From IMG/VR virus record IMGVR_UViG_3300047563_000182, positions 1 to 33,412 of that record: a stretch of 33,412 bases of DNA, one strand, 5' to 3'. Position numbers and translations under genes: made by a program. Below the pieces are notes generated by a model. The model saw only the letters and a list, made by a program, of their open reading frames with translations. It made no database searches and was not told the origin of the DNA. This DNA is from a virus. Positions 10,930 to 19,039 of the stretch are shown one piece after another (positions within the stretch are counted from its first letter, which is position 1; each line of letters begins with the position of its first letter).

Positions 10930-11144
10930 CCGTTCGCCCAACCCAAATTCGCCCGCTGATGCGCCTTCGCATGTTCTTTCGCGCGGCTTACATCCGCCTG
11001 CTGATGCGCTCCTGCGAACAGGACATCCAGTGGCACCAGCAGACCGCCGAACTGGCCCCGCAGCTGGAAGCCCTGGCCCGACAGCGCCTGGATGAGCTTC
11101 GAGTCGAGTTGATCGACTGCGAGCTCTGCACGCGAAACACCTGA
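10923..11144 (+). CDS. Small phage hypothetical protein
   Basis: A 73-residue protein with a basic N-terminus (RLRMFFRAAYIRLLMRS) and a helical second half (ELAPQLEALARQRLDELRVE) ending in a short Cys-containing tail. It overlaps the membrane-protein gene by seven bases. Function unknown. Confidence 0.65.
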   Translation: MLTVRPTQIRPLMRLRMFFRAAYIRLLMRSCEQDIQWHQQTAELAPQLEALARQRLDELRVELIDCELCTRNT

Positions 11145-11160
11145 CCACGAAAGGAGAACC

Positions 11161-11955
11161 ATGAACGCACCCCAACGGGTTGAACTGATCGAGGCCGCCG
11201 AGAACTTGACCGGCGCCCAACTGCCGGACCTCTCTCGCACGCATGCGATGACGACCGCCGCAGTCCAGCCGGCCACACCGACCATGATGCTGGCCATGGC
11301 CGTGGAGCGCGGCGCCAGCCTTGAGTACATCGAAAAGCTGATGGCGCTGCAAGAGCGCTGGGAAGCGAACGAGGCTCGCAAGGCCTTCACCGTGGCGATG
11401 ACGGACTTCAAGGCCGAGCCGCTGGAAATCTTCAAGCGCAAGGCTGTGGGCTACGCGACCAAGGAAGGCGACTTCGTGGGCTACAAGCACGCGGAACTGT
11501 CCGACGTGGCCGACGTGGTGGTGCCGGCCATGGCGCGGCATGGCCTGTCGCACCGCTGGGACGTGAAGCAGGAGAGCGCCCGCGTGATCGTGACCTGCAC
11601 GGTGACGCACCGCATGGGCCATTCCGAGTCGGTGACGATGGACGCGGCGCCCGACGACAGCGGCAAGAAAAACAAGATCCAGCAGATCGCGTCATCGGTG
11701 ACCTACCTGCAGCGCTACACCTTGCTCGCGATCGTGGGCCTGGCAACGAAGAACGAAGACGACGACGGAGCCGGAGGCGGCGACGTGGACGAAGCGGAAC
11801 TGCTGCAGGGCTTCCGCGATGCGTCGCTGCTGGGCACTCCGGCCCTGCGTGCGCACTACACCAAGGTCCAGCCCACCGATGAGTGGTGGGCCGCGAACTC
11901 GAAGGCACTGAAGGAGGCCGCGAAGAAGGCGGACGAAAAGGGGGCGGCCAAGTGA
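11161..11955 (+). CDS. erf: ERF-family single-strand annealing protein
   Basis: A 264-residue protein. Residues about 75-205 match the ERF annealing core: KAFTVAMTDFKAEPLEIFKR, GDFVGYKHAELSDVADVVVP and NKIQQIASSVTYLQRYTLLA. ERF proteins coat single-stranded DNA and anneal complementary strands in phage recombination. The Asp/Glu-rich segment after residue 200 leads into a family-typical C-terminal tail. It has a strong AAAGGAGAA ribosome-binding site. It is followed with GTGA overlap by its partner exonuclease, the usual two-component recombinase. Confidence 0.92.
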   Translation: MNAPQRVELIEAAENLTGAQLPDLSRTHAMTTAAVQPATPTMMLAMAVERGASLEYIEKLMALQERWEANEARKAFTVAMTDFKAEPLEIFKRKAVGYATKEGDFVGYKHAELSDVADVVVPAMARHGLSHRWDVKQESARVIVTCTVTHRMGHSESVTMDAAPDDSGKKNKIQQIASSVTYLQRYTLLAIVGLATKNEDDDGAGGGDVDEAELLQGFRDASLLGTPALRAHYTKVQPTDEWWAANSKALKEAAKKADEKGAAK

Positions 11956-12740
11956 CCATCGTCCTCAATCACCCCCAGGGCTCTGAAGACTGGCTCCGCG
12001 CCCGTTTGGGCGTGTGCACGGCCAGCCGCTTCGCCGATGCCCGCGGCAAGCTGACCAAGGCCAGTAAGAACGGAAACGCAGGCGATCCCAACGGCGACGC
12101 GATCAAGTATTCGTGGCTGCTGGCCGTGGAAACCGTGGCCCAGGAGCCGCTTGACGAAACCTTTGTGACCTACGCGATGCGACGCGGCCGTGACCTGGAG
12201 CCGCAAGCGCGCGCCGTCTACGAAAAGCGCACTGACGCCTGGGTGGAAGAGGTCAGCCTGATCCTGACCGATGACTCGCGTTTTGGCTACAGCGCGGACG
12301 GCTTTCGCGACGACGACGGGCTGATCGAAATCAAGGTGCCGCTGGCCTGCGACAAGCTGGGCCAGGTGTGGGCCAGCCCAGAAACCGCGCATCTGGAATA
12401 CATCGACCAGATCAACGGCGGGCTGTGGATCACCGGCCGCAAGTATTGCGACCTGATCGTCTACTGCCCCTGGCTTGCCCCGGTCGGAAAAGACCTGTTC
12501 GTGAAGCGGATCTACCGAGACGAAGCCGCCATTGAAGCGCTGGAGTCCGACCTTGTGGGCTTCATGCGCCTGGTGGACGCGAACCTGGCCGTGCTGCGTG
12601 CGCCCGCAAAGATGAGCGGCAACCCGAAGGAAGCCGCACCTGCAGCTGCGCCAGCAGCCGCCGAAACGCCGCCCTGGGCCGAAGCGCCCGCGCCGGCACC
12701 CACCGCCAAGGCCGCCGAACTGGCGATGCCGGACTTCTGA
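11952..12740 (+). CDS. YqaJ/lambda-type recombination exonuclease
   Basis: A 262-residue protein with the YqaJ viral recombinase layout: an N-terminal GSEDWLRARLGVCTASRFAD, central FGYSADGFRDDDGLIEIKVP giving the catalytic Asp...Glu-x-Lys, then EYIDQINGGLWITGR with the conserved Gln. It degrades one strand of duplex DNA to feed the ERF annealing protein. A low-complexity Ala/Pro tail follows from about residue 215. Start GTG 11952 overlaps the erf stop; the longer upstream frame is out of character. Confidence 0.92.
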   Translation: MTIVLNHPQGSEDWLRARLGVCTASRFADARGKLTKASKNGNAGDPNGDAIKYSWLLAVETVAQEPLDETFVTYAMRRGRDLEPQARAVYEKRTDAWVEEVSLILTDDSRFGYSADGFRDDDGLIEIKVPLACDKLGQVWASPETAHLEYIDQINGGLWITGRKYCDLIVYCPWLAPVGKDLFVKRIYRDEAAIEALESDLVGFMRLVDANLAVLRAPAKMSGNPKEAAPAAAPAAAETPPWAEAPAPAPTAKAAELAMPDF

Positions 12741-12748
12741 GGCGCGCA

Positions 12749-13135
12749 GTGAACGAAGCCGCCCAACAAACCCCGGAGTTCCGCGTGCAGGAAATCAAAC
12801 TGCGCCGCGCCGAAATCAAGGTCGACTTGACGGCCATGAAGCACGCCTACGTGTCAGGCGGCACCGAACGCCCGCACGCCGAGCGTACTGGCCTGGAAGC
12901 CGAGGACGCCGCGCTTGCGCTGGAACTGCTGCGCATTGGCAGCGATGCCATCAAGGCCAAAGCCCAGCGCCGGCAGACCCTCAATGATGGCCTGTTGGGC
13001 CGCCTGTTGCGCCTGCTCCATGCGCGCGGCGATTGGGACATCGCTGTGGAAGCTGCCGGCGCCGACATAGACCTGTCCGAAATCACACCCTGGAGAACAG
13101 CCTCCACCAACCTTGAGGAAGAAACCCGTGTCTGA
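12749..13135 (+). CDS. Phage hypothetical protein
   Basis: A 128-residue, highly charged and helical protein (VQEIKLRRAEIKVDLTAMKH, DAALALELLRIGSDAIKAKAQ). Start GTG 12749, eight bases after the exonuclease. It may be an accessory factor of the recombination pair by position. No family recognised. Confidence 0.72.
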   Translation: MNEAAQQTPEFRVQEIKLRRAEIKVDLTAMKHAYVSGGTERPHAERTGLEAEDAALALELLRIGSDAIKAKAQRRQTLNDGLLGRLLRLLHARGDWDIAVEAAGADIDLSEITPWRTASTNLEEETRV

Positions 13136-14366
13136 CCTTGCATTCCCCGAAATCCTGGCGCTCGCCGACGCCCACCGCTCGGAACTTGCCACGGCCGCCG
13201 CTGGCGCGCTGGACCTGGAGAAGATCAACCTGACCGACCTGGCGCTGGCCAAGTTCGGCGACTGGCGCGGCAGCGTCGCGGCCGTCACCGCGAACCTGGG
13301 CACACTGGTGCTGGACCTGAGCACGCAGGCCAGGGTGAACGACGCCAAGTCGCTGCGCGAGCGGCTGATCAACGTGCCGCGCGCCGATGCCCGCAAGGTG
13401 TCGAAGGCGCTGCGCTCCAAGTTTGCAGCGACCGGCAAGGACGTGGCCGCCGCTGAGGACCAGATCGTTGCAGCGTGGGACCAAACAGAGACGCTGATCA
13501 CGCCCAAGATCGACGCCGCCCAGCAGACCCTGGACGCGGAGAAGGCCGAGAAGGCGCGCATCGAAGCGGAGCGCGTGACCAAGCACCAGGAACGAATCGC
13601 CACGGTTCGCGCGTACTTGACCCGCTGCCAACAACCAGGCATGACTGCTGAGCGCATCGCGCGCGGCATCGCAGCGCTGGAGCCCCTGACATTCGGCCCG
13701 GAGTTTGAAGAGTTCCAGGTGCCGGCCGCGAATGCGCAGTGCGAGACCCTGGAAGCCATGCGCCAGCTGCACGCGCAGGTGCTGGGCCGCGAGCAAGAGG
13801 CCGCCCGCCAGGAACAGATCCGGCTGGAGAACGAGCGCCAGGCCGAGGCCAACCGCATCGAGCGCGAGCGCATTGAAGCCGAAGCGGCCGAGATCCGCCG
13901 TCAGGCCGCGGAACTGGCCGCCGCGCAAGAAGCGCAGCGCCGCGAACAGGTGATGCTGCACGGCGACCCGACTGCGCCGGTGCCGCCTGCCGAAGCAGTT
14001 GTCGCGAACTACCGCACGCCCGTGACCGCTGCCGGCTTCGCTTCGATGGGCGAGCGCTTCACAGACCCGGACCCGGACGCGGCGACCAAGCTGCCCACCG
14101 ACGAAGTGGTGGAGACCATGGATCCGCAGGAAAGCGTGGGCCTGGCCGAAGTCGCGCCGCTGGTCCAGGTGTTCCGCGAAACGGCCGTAGCCACGCTGAA
14201 GCTGGGCGACCTTTCCGCCTGGGCCGGCTTCACGCTGACGCGCGCTTTTGTCGAAAGCCTGGGCATCAAGCCCACGGTGGATGGCGCCCGCGTGTTGTTC
14301 ACTGCGAGCCAGCGCCGCGAACTGAAGACTGCGCTGCTGCGCCACGTGGAAAGCCTGCAGGCATGA
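13128..14366 (+). CDS. Large coiled-coil phage protein
   Basis: A 412-residue protein. The first 130 residues look globular (DLALAKFGDWRGSVAAVTA). Residues about 130-290 hold two long Glu/Arg/Ala coiled coils interrupted by a conserved-looking RAYLTRCQQPGMTAERIARG. The last 110 residues are again globular. GTG 13128 with AGGAAG upstream was preferred to the TTG at 13113. The gene overlaps the preceding stop by eight bases. I know similar proteins beside ERF/exonuclease pairs but not their function. Confidence 0.78.
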   Translation: MSDLAFPEILALADAHRSELATAAAGALDLEKINLTDLALAKFGDWRGSVAAVTANLGTLVLDLSTQARVNDAKSLRERLINVPRADARKVSKALRSKFAATGKDVAAAEDQIVAAWDQTETLITPKIDAAQQTLDAEKAEKARIEAERVTKHQERIATVRAYLTRCQQPGMTAERIARGIAALEPLTFGPEFEEFQVPAANAQCETLEAMRQLHAQVLGREQEAARQEQIRLENERQAEANRIERERIEAEAAEIRRQAAELAAAQEAQRREQVMLHGDPTAPVPPAEAVVANYRTPVTAAGFASMGERFTDPDPDAATKLPTDEVVETMDPQESVGLAEVAPLVQVFRETAVATLKLGDLSAWAGFTLTRAFVESLGIKPTVDGARVLFTASQRRELKTALLRHVESLQA

Positions 14367-15043
14367 GCGAGATCCACGCCTACCGCAGCCGCCGAGGCTT
14401 CAAGGCCCGCATCGGCCTGGCCGGCTACGTCACCCTGCTGGGCTCCATGAGCCGGCACCCGACGGACATCAACAGCCTGGCCATGCGCCTGGGCTGGGGC
14501 CGCGATACCTGCTACCGCCTGGTGCCGCAGTTCCACAAGCGCGGCCGCCTGCACATCAGCGACTGGCGCATCGCGCCCCGCAAGGTGCCGATCGCGATCT
14601 ACGCCTACGGGCCAGGCGAAGACGCGCCCGCCCCGACGCTCACGCCTGACGGCCGCCAGCGCTCACCTGTCCGCATCCTTCGCCCCGAAAAAATGAGCCC
14701 CGAAGTGATCGCCTTCTGCAACGTGCTGGACGAACTGGAAACCGCCAGCAGCATCAAGGAGATCAAGGCCGCCACCGGCATCCACCACGACACCGCACGC
14801 CAGATCTGCGCCGCGCTTCGTCGCGAGAAGCTGGGCTACATCGAACGGTATCTGCCGCGCGATGGCTGCGGCGGCACCTACATGGCCATGTTCAAGCTGG
14901 GCCAGCGCAAGGACGCTTCCTACCCGAACCCCAAAGCCTTGCGCCGCAAGACGGTCAAGGCCTGGCAACAGCGCAGCGCTGCAAACCAGCCCATGCGCGA
15001 CCTGATCGCAGCCCTGCAGCCGCCGGTTGCTCAGGCCGCGTGA
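14363..15043 (+). CDS. Phage protein with two helix-turn-helix segments
   Basis: A 226-residue protein. Two winged-helix-like parts are visible: residues about 30-65 (PTDINSLAMRLGWGRDTCYR, LVPQFHKRGRLHISDW) and about 125-160 (ASSIKEIKAATGIHHDTARQ, ICAALRREKLGYIERY). The C-terminus is basic. ATG 14363 overlaps the previous stop by four bases. It probably binds DNA, as an early regulator or a replication accessory protein. Confidence 0.72.
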   Translation: MSEIHAYRSRRGFKARIGLAGYVTLLGSMSRHPTDINSLAMRLGWGRDTCYRLVPQFHKRGRLHISDWRIAPRKVPIAIYAYGPGEDAPAPTLTPDGRQRSPVRILRPEKMSPEVIAFCNVLDELETASSIKEIKAATGIHHDTARQICAALRREKLGYIERYLPRDGCGGTYMAMFKLGQRKDASYPNPKALRRKTVKAWQQRSAANQPMRDLIAALQPPVAQAA

Positions 15044-15071
15044 CCTTCCACCACCACCGCAAAGGAATCCC

Positions 15072-15437
15072 ATGCCACGCCCGATAACCGACACCCTGCG
15101 CATCCTTCAAGGCGGCGCATTCCTGGACGAGTGCAGCGACCTGCTGGCCGACGTCGTCAAGTCCGTCGACGAGACCGGCAAGGCCGGCCGCTTGACGATC
15201 ACCCTGGACATGAAGAAGTCCGGCGGCGCCCTGGCCATCACGGCGAAGGTGACCAACAAGTCGCCGGAGAAGGCGCCCGACGCCGACCTGTTGTGGCCGA
15301 CCGTCGAAGGCAACCTGTCGATCGACAACCCGGCCCAGCGAAAGCTGGACCTGCGGCCGGTCGATGAGCCCGGCCGCGTGATGCGCAGCGCCGACCCCCA
15401 GACCGGCGAGATCCCCGCGCGCGTGATCGCCGGCTAA
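15072..15437 (+). CDS. Phage hypothetical protein upstream of DUF2303
   Basis: A 121-residue protein, with a helical N-terminus (GGAFLDECSDLLADVVKSVD) and a strand-rich centre (GRLTITLDMKKSGGALAITA, KVTNKSPEKAPDADLLWPTV). ATG 15072 has AAAGGAA upstream. The same arrangement beside DUF2303 recurs in phages, suggesting a common process, but none is known. Confidence 0.75.
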   Translation: MPRPITDTLRILQGGAFLDECSDLLADVVKSVDETGKAGRLTITLDMKKSGGALAITAKVTNKSPEKAPDADLLWPTVEGNLSIDNPAQRKLDLRPVDEPGRVMRSADPQTGEIPARVIAG

Positions 15438-15462
15438 CCCACCACCACCGAGAGAAAACAAC

Positions 15463-16335
15463 ATGCAAGACGAAGTAGTCGAGAACATCGCCGCCACCCT
15501 GGCGAAGGAACTGCCCAGGCCGCAGATCATCGCGTCCTTCCCGGAACCCGGAGGCAGCGCCGTGCCCGGCCTGATCCATGTGTCCCTGCCCAAGGGCTGG
15601 ACCATGGCCCAGGTGGACAACGAGAAGATGCTGCAGAACCCGCGGCGCATCGCGGCAGAAGCCAAGATGTCGGACGCCGCCAGTTTCATCGCCTACGTGC
15701 GGCGCAACCGCCAGCCGGGCAGTGTGGTCTGGTGCGAGTTCAGCCCGACCAGCTACGCGCTGCAGTTCACGGCCGTGTTCGATGAACACCACGCGATGCC
15801 CGGCTGGCGCTCGCACAAGGCGGCCTTCAAGCCCGCACTGTCGGCCGAGTGGGGCACCTGGACCCGCAGCGACAAGCAGAGCAAAAGCCAGGTGAGCTTC
15901 GCCGAGTTCCTGGAACAGAACGAGCAAGACATCAGCGCGCTGGAAGGCTTCCCGACCAGCCTGGCGATGATGAAGATGGCCACGGAGTTCGAAGCCCGTC
16001 AGGACCAGCGCATCAAGTCCACGATCCGCCTGCAAAGCGGCGGCATCGCGCTGGACTACGTGTCCGACTCCGACGCCGGGACCATCGAACGCATGCAGGT
16101 CTTTGACAAGTTCGTCATCGGCATCCCGGTGTTCTGGACCCAGCCGAAGGCCGGCGAGGCCCTGGCCGCGTACCACGTGAAGGCCAGGCTGCGCTATCGC
16201 ATGGACAAAGGCTCGGTGAACTTCTACTACGAACTGATCCGGCCAGACATGGTGCACCAGCGCGCGGCCCTGGAACTGATCGAAGAGATCCGCGCCGGTA
16301 TCGGCGAAACCCCGCTGCTTATGGGCGGCATCTGA
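15463..16335 (+). CDS. DUF2303 family protein
   Basis: A 290-residue protein of the DUF2303 (YfdQ-like) type: an N-terminal helix, VVWCEFSPTSYALQFTAVFD, AFLDEN-like SFAEFLEQNEQDI, and the C-terminal strand region FVIGIPVFWTQPKAG and YRMDKGSVNFYYELIRPDMV. Full length for the family. The function is unknown, although these genes are abundant in phage early regions. It is preceded by a GAGAG ribosome-binding site. Confidence 0.88.
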   Translation: MQDEVVENIAATLAKELPRPQIIASFPEPGGSAVPGLIHVSLPKGWTMAQVDNEKMLQNPRRIAAEAKMSDAASFIAYVRRNRQPGSVVWCEFSPTSYALQFTAVFDEHHAMPGWRSHKAAFKPALSAEWGTWTRSDKQSKSQVSFAEFLEQNEQDISALEGFPTSLAMMKMATEFEARQDQRIKSTIRLQSGGIALDYVSDSDAGTIERMQVFDKFVIGIPVFWTQPKAGEALAAYHVKARLRYRMDKGSVNFYYELIRPDMVHQRAALELIEEIRAGIGETPLLMGGI

Positions 16336-16377
16336 CAACGGCGGCGGCCACGTGCCGCTGCCAGAAAGGACGCGCAC

Positions 16378-16710
16378 ATGGGTGCGATCGAGAACCTGAA
16401 GCCAGAAGTGCGCGCAGCGCTGCTGTTCGCACTGTGGCACCACCAGGGCGCCAGTAGCCCGGTCGGCCAGCCGATCCGCGCGATGCTGGGCATCGGCGAG
16501 TTCGACCACCTGGACCAGGAGCAGCTGACAACGGCGCGCGGCTTGATGCCGCTGACGCTGGTGCGCATGGCCGTGACCGGCTTCTACACAGCGCTGGACC
16601 AGCGCCAGCACGGCGGCGATGCCATGCACAAGGCTTTCCGCGAGGTAGAGGCCGCGCTGGGCATGCAGTGGGCGCAGGGCGCCACGCTGAAGCAGGGAGC
16701 GCCGGCATGA
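16378..16710 (+). CDS. Phage hypothetical protein
   Basis: A 110-residue, mostly helical protein (KPEVRAALLFALWHHQGASS, PIRAMLGIGEFDHLDQEQLT). A ribosome-binding site AGAAAGGA precedes the ATG. Its stop overlaps the next start by four bases. Function unknown. Confidence 0.75.
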   Translation: MGAIENLKPEVRAALLFALWHHQGASSPVGQPIRAMLGIGEFDHLDQEQLTTARGLMPLTLVRMAVTGFYTALDQRQHGGDAMHKAFREVEAALGMQWAQGATLKQGAPA

Positions 16711-17036
16711 GCGCCGAGCACGTGCCGACCTGCCAGTGCGGTGTCCGGCCCGCGGCCGAATGCCCGGGCGCCTGGGAGCATGGCTGCGACCTGGGCAGCA
16801 ACCCGGACCGCGTCAGCGTGGCGCCGCCCGAGCAATCGGCGGCCGTGGACAAGGCGCTGGGCATCGATCGCACCGCCGATGCGATGCTGGTGGCGCGCAC
16901 CGAGGCGAGCGCCCTGCTGGACTACTGCCGGCAGATGGGCCTGGTGCTGACGATCGAACAGGTGCCGCTGCAGCCACTGGCCATGGGCAACTACGTCAGC
17001 CGCGTGAGCGTGCGCAAGGCGCGGGTCGCGGCATGA
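16707..17036 (+). CDS. Phage hypothetical protein with N-terminal Cys cluster
   Basis: A 109-residue protein with four cysteines in the first 30 residues (CQCGVRPAAECPG.WEHGC), possibly a small metal site, and a C-terminal half that looks like a compact alpha/beta unit (LTIEQVPLQPLAMGNYVSRV). It is coupled by four-base overlaps to both neighbours, directly before ninB. Confidence 0.72.
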   Translation: MSAEHVPTCQCGVRPAAECPGAWEHGCDLGSNPDRVSVAPPEQSAAVDKALGIDRTADAMLVARTEASALLDYCRQMGLVLTIEQVPLQPLAMGNYVSRVSVRKARVAA

Positions 17037-17482
17037 CCGAAGCGCGCATCTTCAACCTGGTGCACGCCGAGGCGCGCCGTCGCGCGGCCGCGTACATCGT
17101 TGACGATGCGCCGGCCGGCTGGCGCGTCACGGTCAAGCCCCAGGCGAAGCGCCGGATCCAGGAAGAGCGCTACCACGCGATGTGCGGCGACTTCGCTGCC
17201 CAGTGGCCTTTCGCGGGCAAGCACTGGCACAAGGACGACATGAAGCGGCTGCTGGTCGACGCCTTCGCGGAAGCGATGCGCCAGGCCGGCACGCCGCTGC
17301 ACCACGACGGCCGCGTCGTGCCCAGCATCGACGGCCTGCGCGTCGTGCAACTGGGCATCCAGACCAGTGACTTCTACGTCAGCGAGGCTTCGCAGTTCAT
17401 CGAGTACCTGTTCGCCTTCGGTGCCGACATCGGCATCAAGTGGTCGGACGAAGCCAAAGCGCCGCGGACGGTGCCGGCATGA
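17033..17482 (+). CDS. ninB: NinB recombination protein
   Basis: A 149-residue protein matching lambda NinB/Orf in length and pattern: GWRVTVKPQAKRRIQEERYH, AMCGDFAAQWPFAGKHWHKD, WK-like KRLLVDAFAEAMRQ. NinB binds single-stranded DNA and SSB and helps load annealing or RecA-type recombinases in place of RecFOR. It fits with the ERF/exonuclease pair upstream. The residue after the lysine-rich loop is E-E-R rather than the more usual D-Q-N. It overlaps both neighbours by four bases. Confidence 0.85.
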   Translation: MTEARIFNLVHAEARRRAAAYIVDDAPAGWRVTVKPQAKRRIQEERYHAMCGDFAAQWPFAGKHWHKDDMKRLLVDAFAEAMRQAGTPLHHDGRVVPSIDGLRVVQLGIQTSDFYVSEASQFIEYLFAFGADIGIKWSDEAKAPRTVPA

Positions 17483-17688
17483 ACCGCTGCGAAGCCTGCG
17501 GCCGCCGCCTGGTCAGCGAGGAAAGCCAGCGCCTGGGCTTTGGCCCGGTGTGCGTTGAGCGCCAGCGCGCCCGCGGCTTCGTCTTCGGCGGCAAGGCCAG
17601 GCCCAGCGTGCTTGTGCGGCCGGCGACCCGCTGGAAGCGCCGCAAGCCAGCGCCTGGCCAGCTGCCCCTGCCGGGACTTGATCCATGA
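17479..17688 (+). CDS. DUF6011-like zinc-ribbon protein
   Basis: A 69-residue protein with the pattern CEACGRRLVSEESQRLGFGP then VCVER, a single zinc-binding knuckle of the DUF6011 type (name recalled from memory). The C-terminus is basic and Pro-rich. It sits between ninB and an HNH gene with four-base overlaps. Confidence 0.75.
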   Translation: MNRCEACGRRLVSEESQRLGFGPVCVERQRARGFVFGGKARPSVLVRPATRWKRRKPAPGQLPLPGLDP

Positions 17689-18011
17689 AGCGCATCAACA
17701 GCGCCGACCGCCGCGAATTGCGGGTGAACCTGTGCAACCGCTACGGCGGCCGCTGCAGCTACTGCAACACGTCGGCAGGGCTGCGCTCTGGCACGGTCGA
17801 CCACTACCTGCCCGAGGCGCTGGGCGGCGGCAACGAGCGAGCGAATCTGCGCTGGTCTTGCTTGGCCTGCAACCATGCGAAGGACTGCATGCACCCGAAT
17901 GAGTGGGAGCGCGTGCGCCCCACCTTGCGGCCCTGGGTCGAAACGCCGGCGGATGCCAAGGTGCGGATCCTGCAGCACATCGCCAGGCTGGCGCGCGGTG
18001 TGTCGGCGTGA
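17685..18011 (+). CDS. HNH endonuclease
   Basis: A 108-residue protein with a classical zinc-type HNH: CSYCNTSAGLRSGTVDHYLP, then EALGGGNERANLRWSCLACN. The first His is in VDHYLP, the Asn in NERANL, and the metal-binding cysteines form two pairs. Short phage HNH proteins act as nicking enzymes in packaging, recombination or homing. Here, among ninB-type genes, a recombination or junction-processing role is possible. Confidence 0.88.
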   Translation: MKRINSADRRELRVNLCNRYGGRCSYCNTSAGLRSGTVDHYLPEALGGGNERANLRWSCLACNHAKDCMHPNEWERVRPTLRPWVETPADAKVRILQHIARLARGVSA

Positions 18012-18505
18012 CCTGGACCACCTTCAAGCCCAAGGGCTACGCACCGAGGCCGGCAAAGCAGCTGGACGGCTACACGCCGCGGCCGCGCGCGCCGGCGCTC
18101 CTGACCATGGCCGGCCCTGGTCTGCTGATGGCGATGGTGAAGCCGGCCCCGAAGTTTTCCTATGTGCGCGATGAGCGACTGCGCGCTATGTGCCGCGCCA
18201 TGGCCTGCCAGCACTGTTTCGGCGCCACCTGCGGCAACCAGGGCGTGACGTGGGCCCACAGCAACCAGGCCCGCCACGGAAAAGGCAAGTCCATCAAGGC
18301 ATCGGACCAGTTCGTCGCGGCCATGGGCACCGCCTGCCACGCGGAACTGGACCAGGGCAAGACACACACCCAGGCGCAGAAGGTCGCGATCTGGGAACGG
18401 GCCCACGCGCGCACCGTCGCGCTGGCGCTGCAGCTGGGAGCCTGGCCGGCCGGCGTGCAGGTGCCGGGGATTGAACTAGGGGCCATCAATGCCGGTGAAA
18501 CCTGA
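18008..18505 (+). CDS. DUF1364/YbcO-like nuclease
   Basis: A 165-residue protein. Residues about 58-120 carry the YbcO pattern: RLRAMCRAMACQHCFGATCG, VTWAHSNQARHGKGKSIKAS, and GTACHAELDQGK. YbcO-type proteins are HNH-related nucleases found in the nin region of lambdoid phages. GTG 18008 overlaps the previous stop (GTGA). It ends 17 bases inside the next gene. Confidence 0.82.
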   Translation: MTWTTFKPKGYAPRPAKQLDGYTPRPRAPALLTMAGPGLLMAMVKPAPKFSYVRDERLRAMCRAMACQHCFGATCGNQGVTWAHSNQARHGKGKSIKASDQFVAAMGTACHAELDQGKTHTQAQKVAIWERAHARTVALALQLGAWPAGVQVPGIELGAINAGET

Positions 18506-18920
18506 GAACGCGGCCCGCTACCCGAAGGACTGGCCAGCCATCAGCCGCGACGCGAAAGAGCGCGCCGGCTGGCGCTGCGTGCACACAGACGAGCACGGCA
18601 GCCGCTGCCGCGCGAGCCAGTACGCCGTCGGTTTCTGGCGCATGGGCGTGTTCCTGCCGAGCGCGGAGGCTGGCGCGACCTTCAAGGAATCCCGCCAGCA
18701 TGCGGCCGAGCTCTATCACTCCCTGGGCGAGGAAGGCGACCGGCCCACCGTCATCGTGCTGACCACCGCCCACCTGGACCACCAACCGGAGAACTGCGCG
18801 CTGGCGAACCTCGCGCCCATGTGCCAAAGACATCACCTGGCATACGACCACCACCACCACCGAGCGAACGCCCAGGCCACGCGCCGCGCGAAGGCCGGCA
18901 CGCTGGAGCTATTCGAATGA
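18489..18920 (+). CDS. HNH-like nuclease
   Basis: A 143-residue protein. It opens with WPAISRDAKERAGWRC, with a second cysteine in SRCRAS, and closes with LTTAHLDHQPENCALANLAP then MCQRHHLAYD, an HNH-type metal site with His, Asn and a terminal Cys-x3-His-His. It is the third nuclease-type gene in a row. It may use a different substrate from the two before it; sequence alone does not tell. Confidence 0.82.
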   Translation: MPVKPENAARYPKDWPAISRDAKERAGWRCVHTDEHGSRCRASQYAVGFWRMGVFLPSAEAGATFKESRQHAAELYHSLGEEGDRPTVIVLTTAHLDHQPENCALANLAPMCQRHHLAYDHHHHRANAQATRRAKAGTLELFE

Positions 18921-18961
18921 GCGCGGCGCCTAACTTTCTTATCTATGGCGCACCTTAACGC

Positions 18962-18990
18962 TTGACGGCTTGTTATCTTTGGCGTACATT
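18962..18990 (+). promoter_or_regulatory. Repeated promoter, copy A
   Basis: -35 TTGACG (18962-18967), 17-base spacer ending CTTTGGCG, -10 TACATT (18985-18990). The block CTTTGGCGTACATT is shared with copies B and C (copy D lacks the CT/TT start). The bases just downstream (TGGTGTGGGTTG) are shared with copy D. Confidence 0.75.
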
Positions 18991-19039
18991 CTTGGTGTGG
19001 GTTGAGCGCTTCGCGAAACCCGGCAACAAGGAGAGCGCC

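Noticed and set aside
18926-18960. GCCTAAC-like starts before promoters A and D as cassette boundaries
   Set aside because: There is no paired 3' core or palindrome; the similarity comes from TAA contexts near the repeated promoters.
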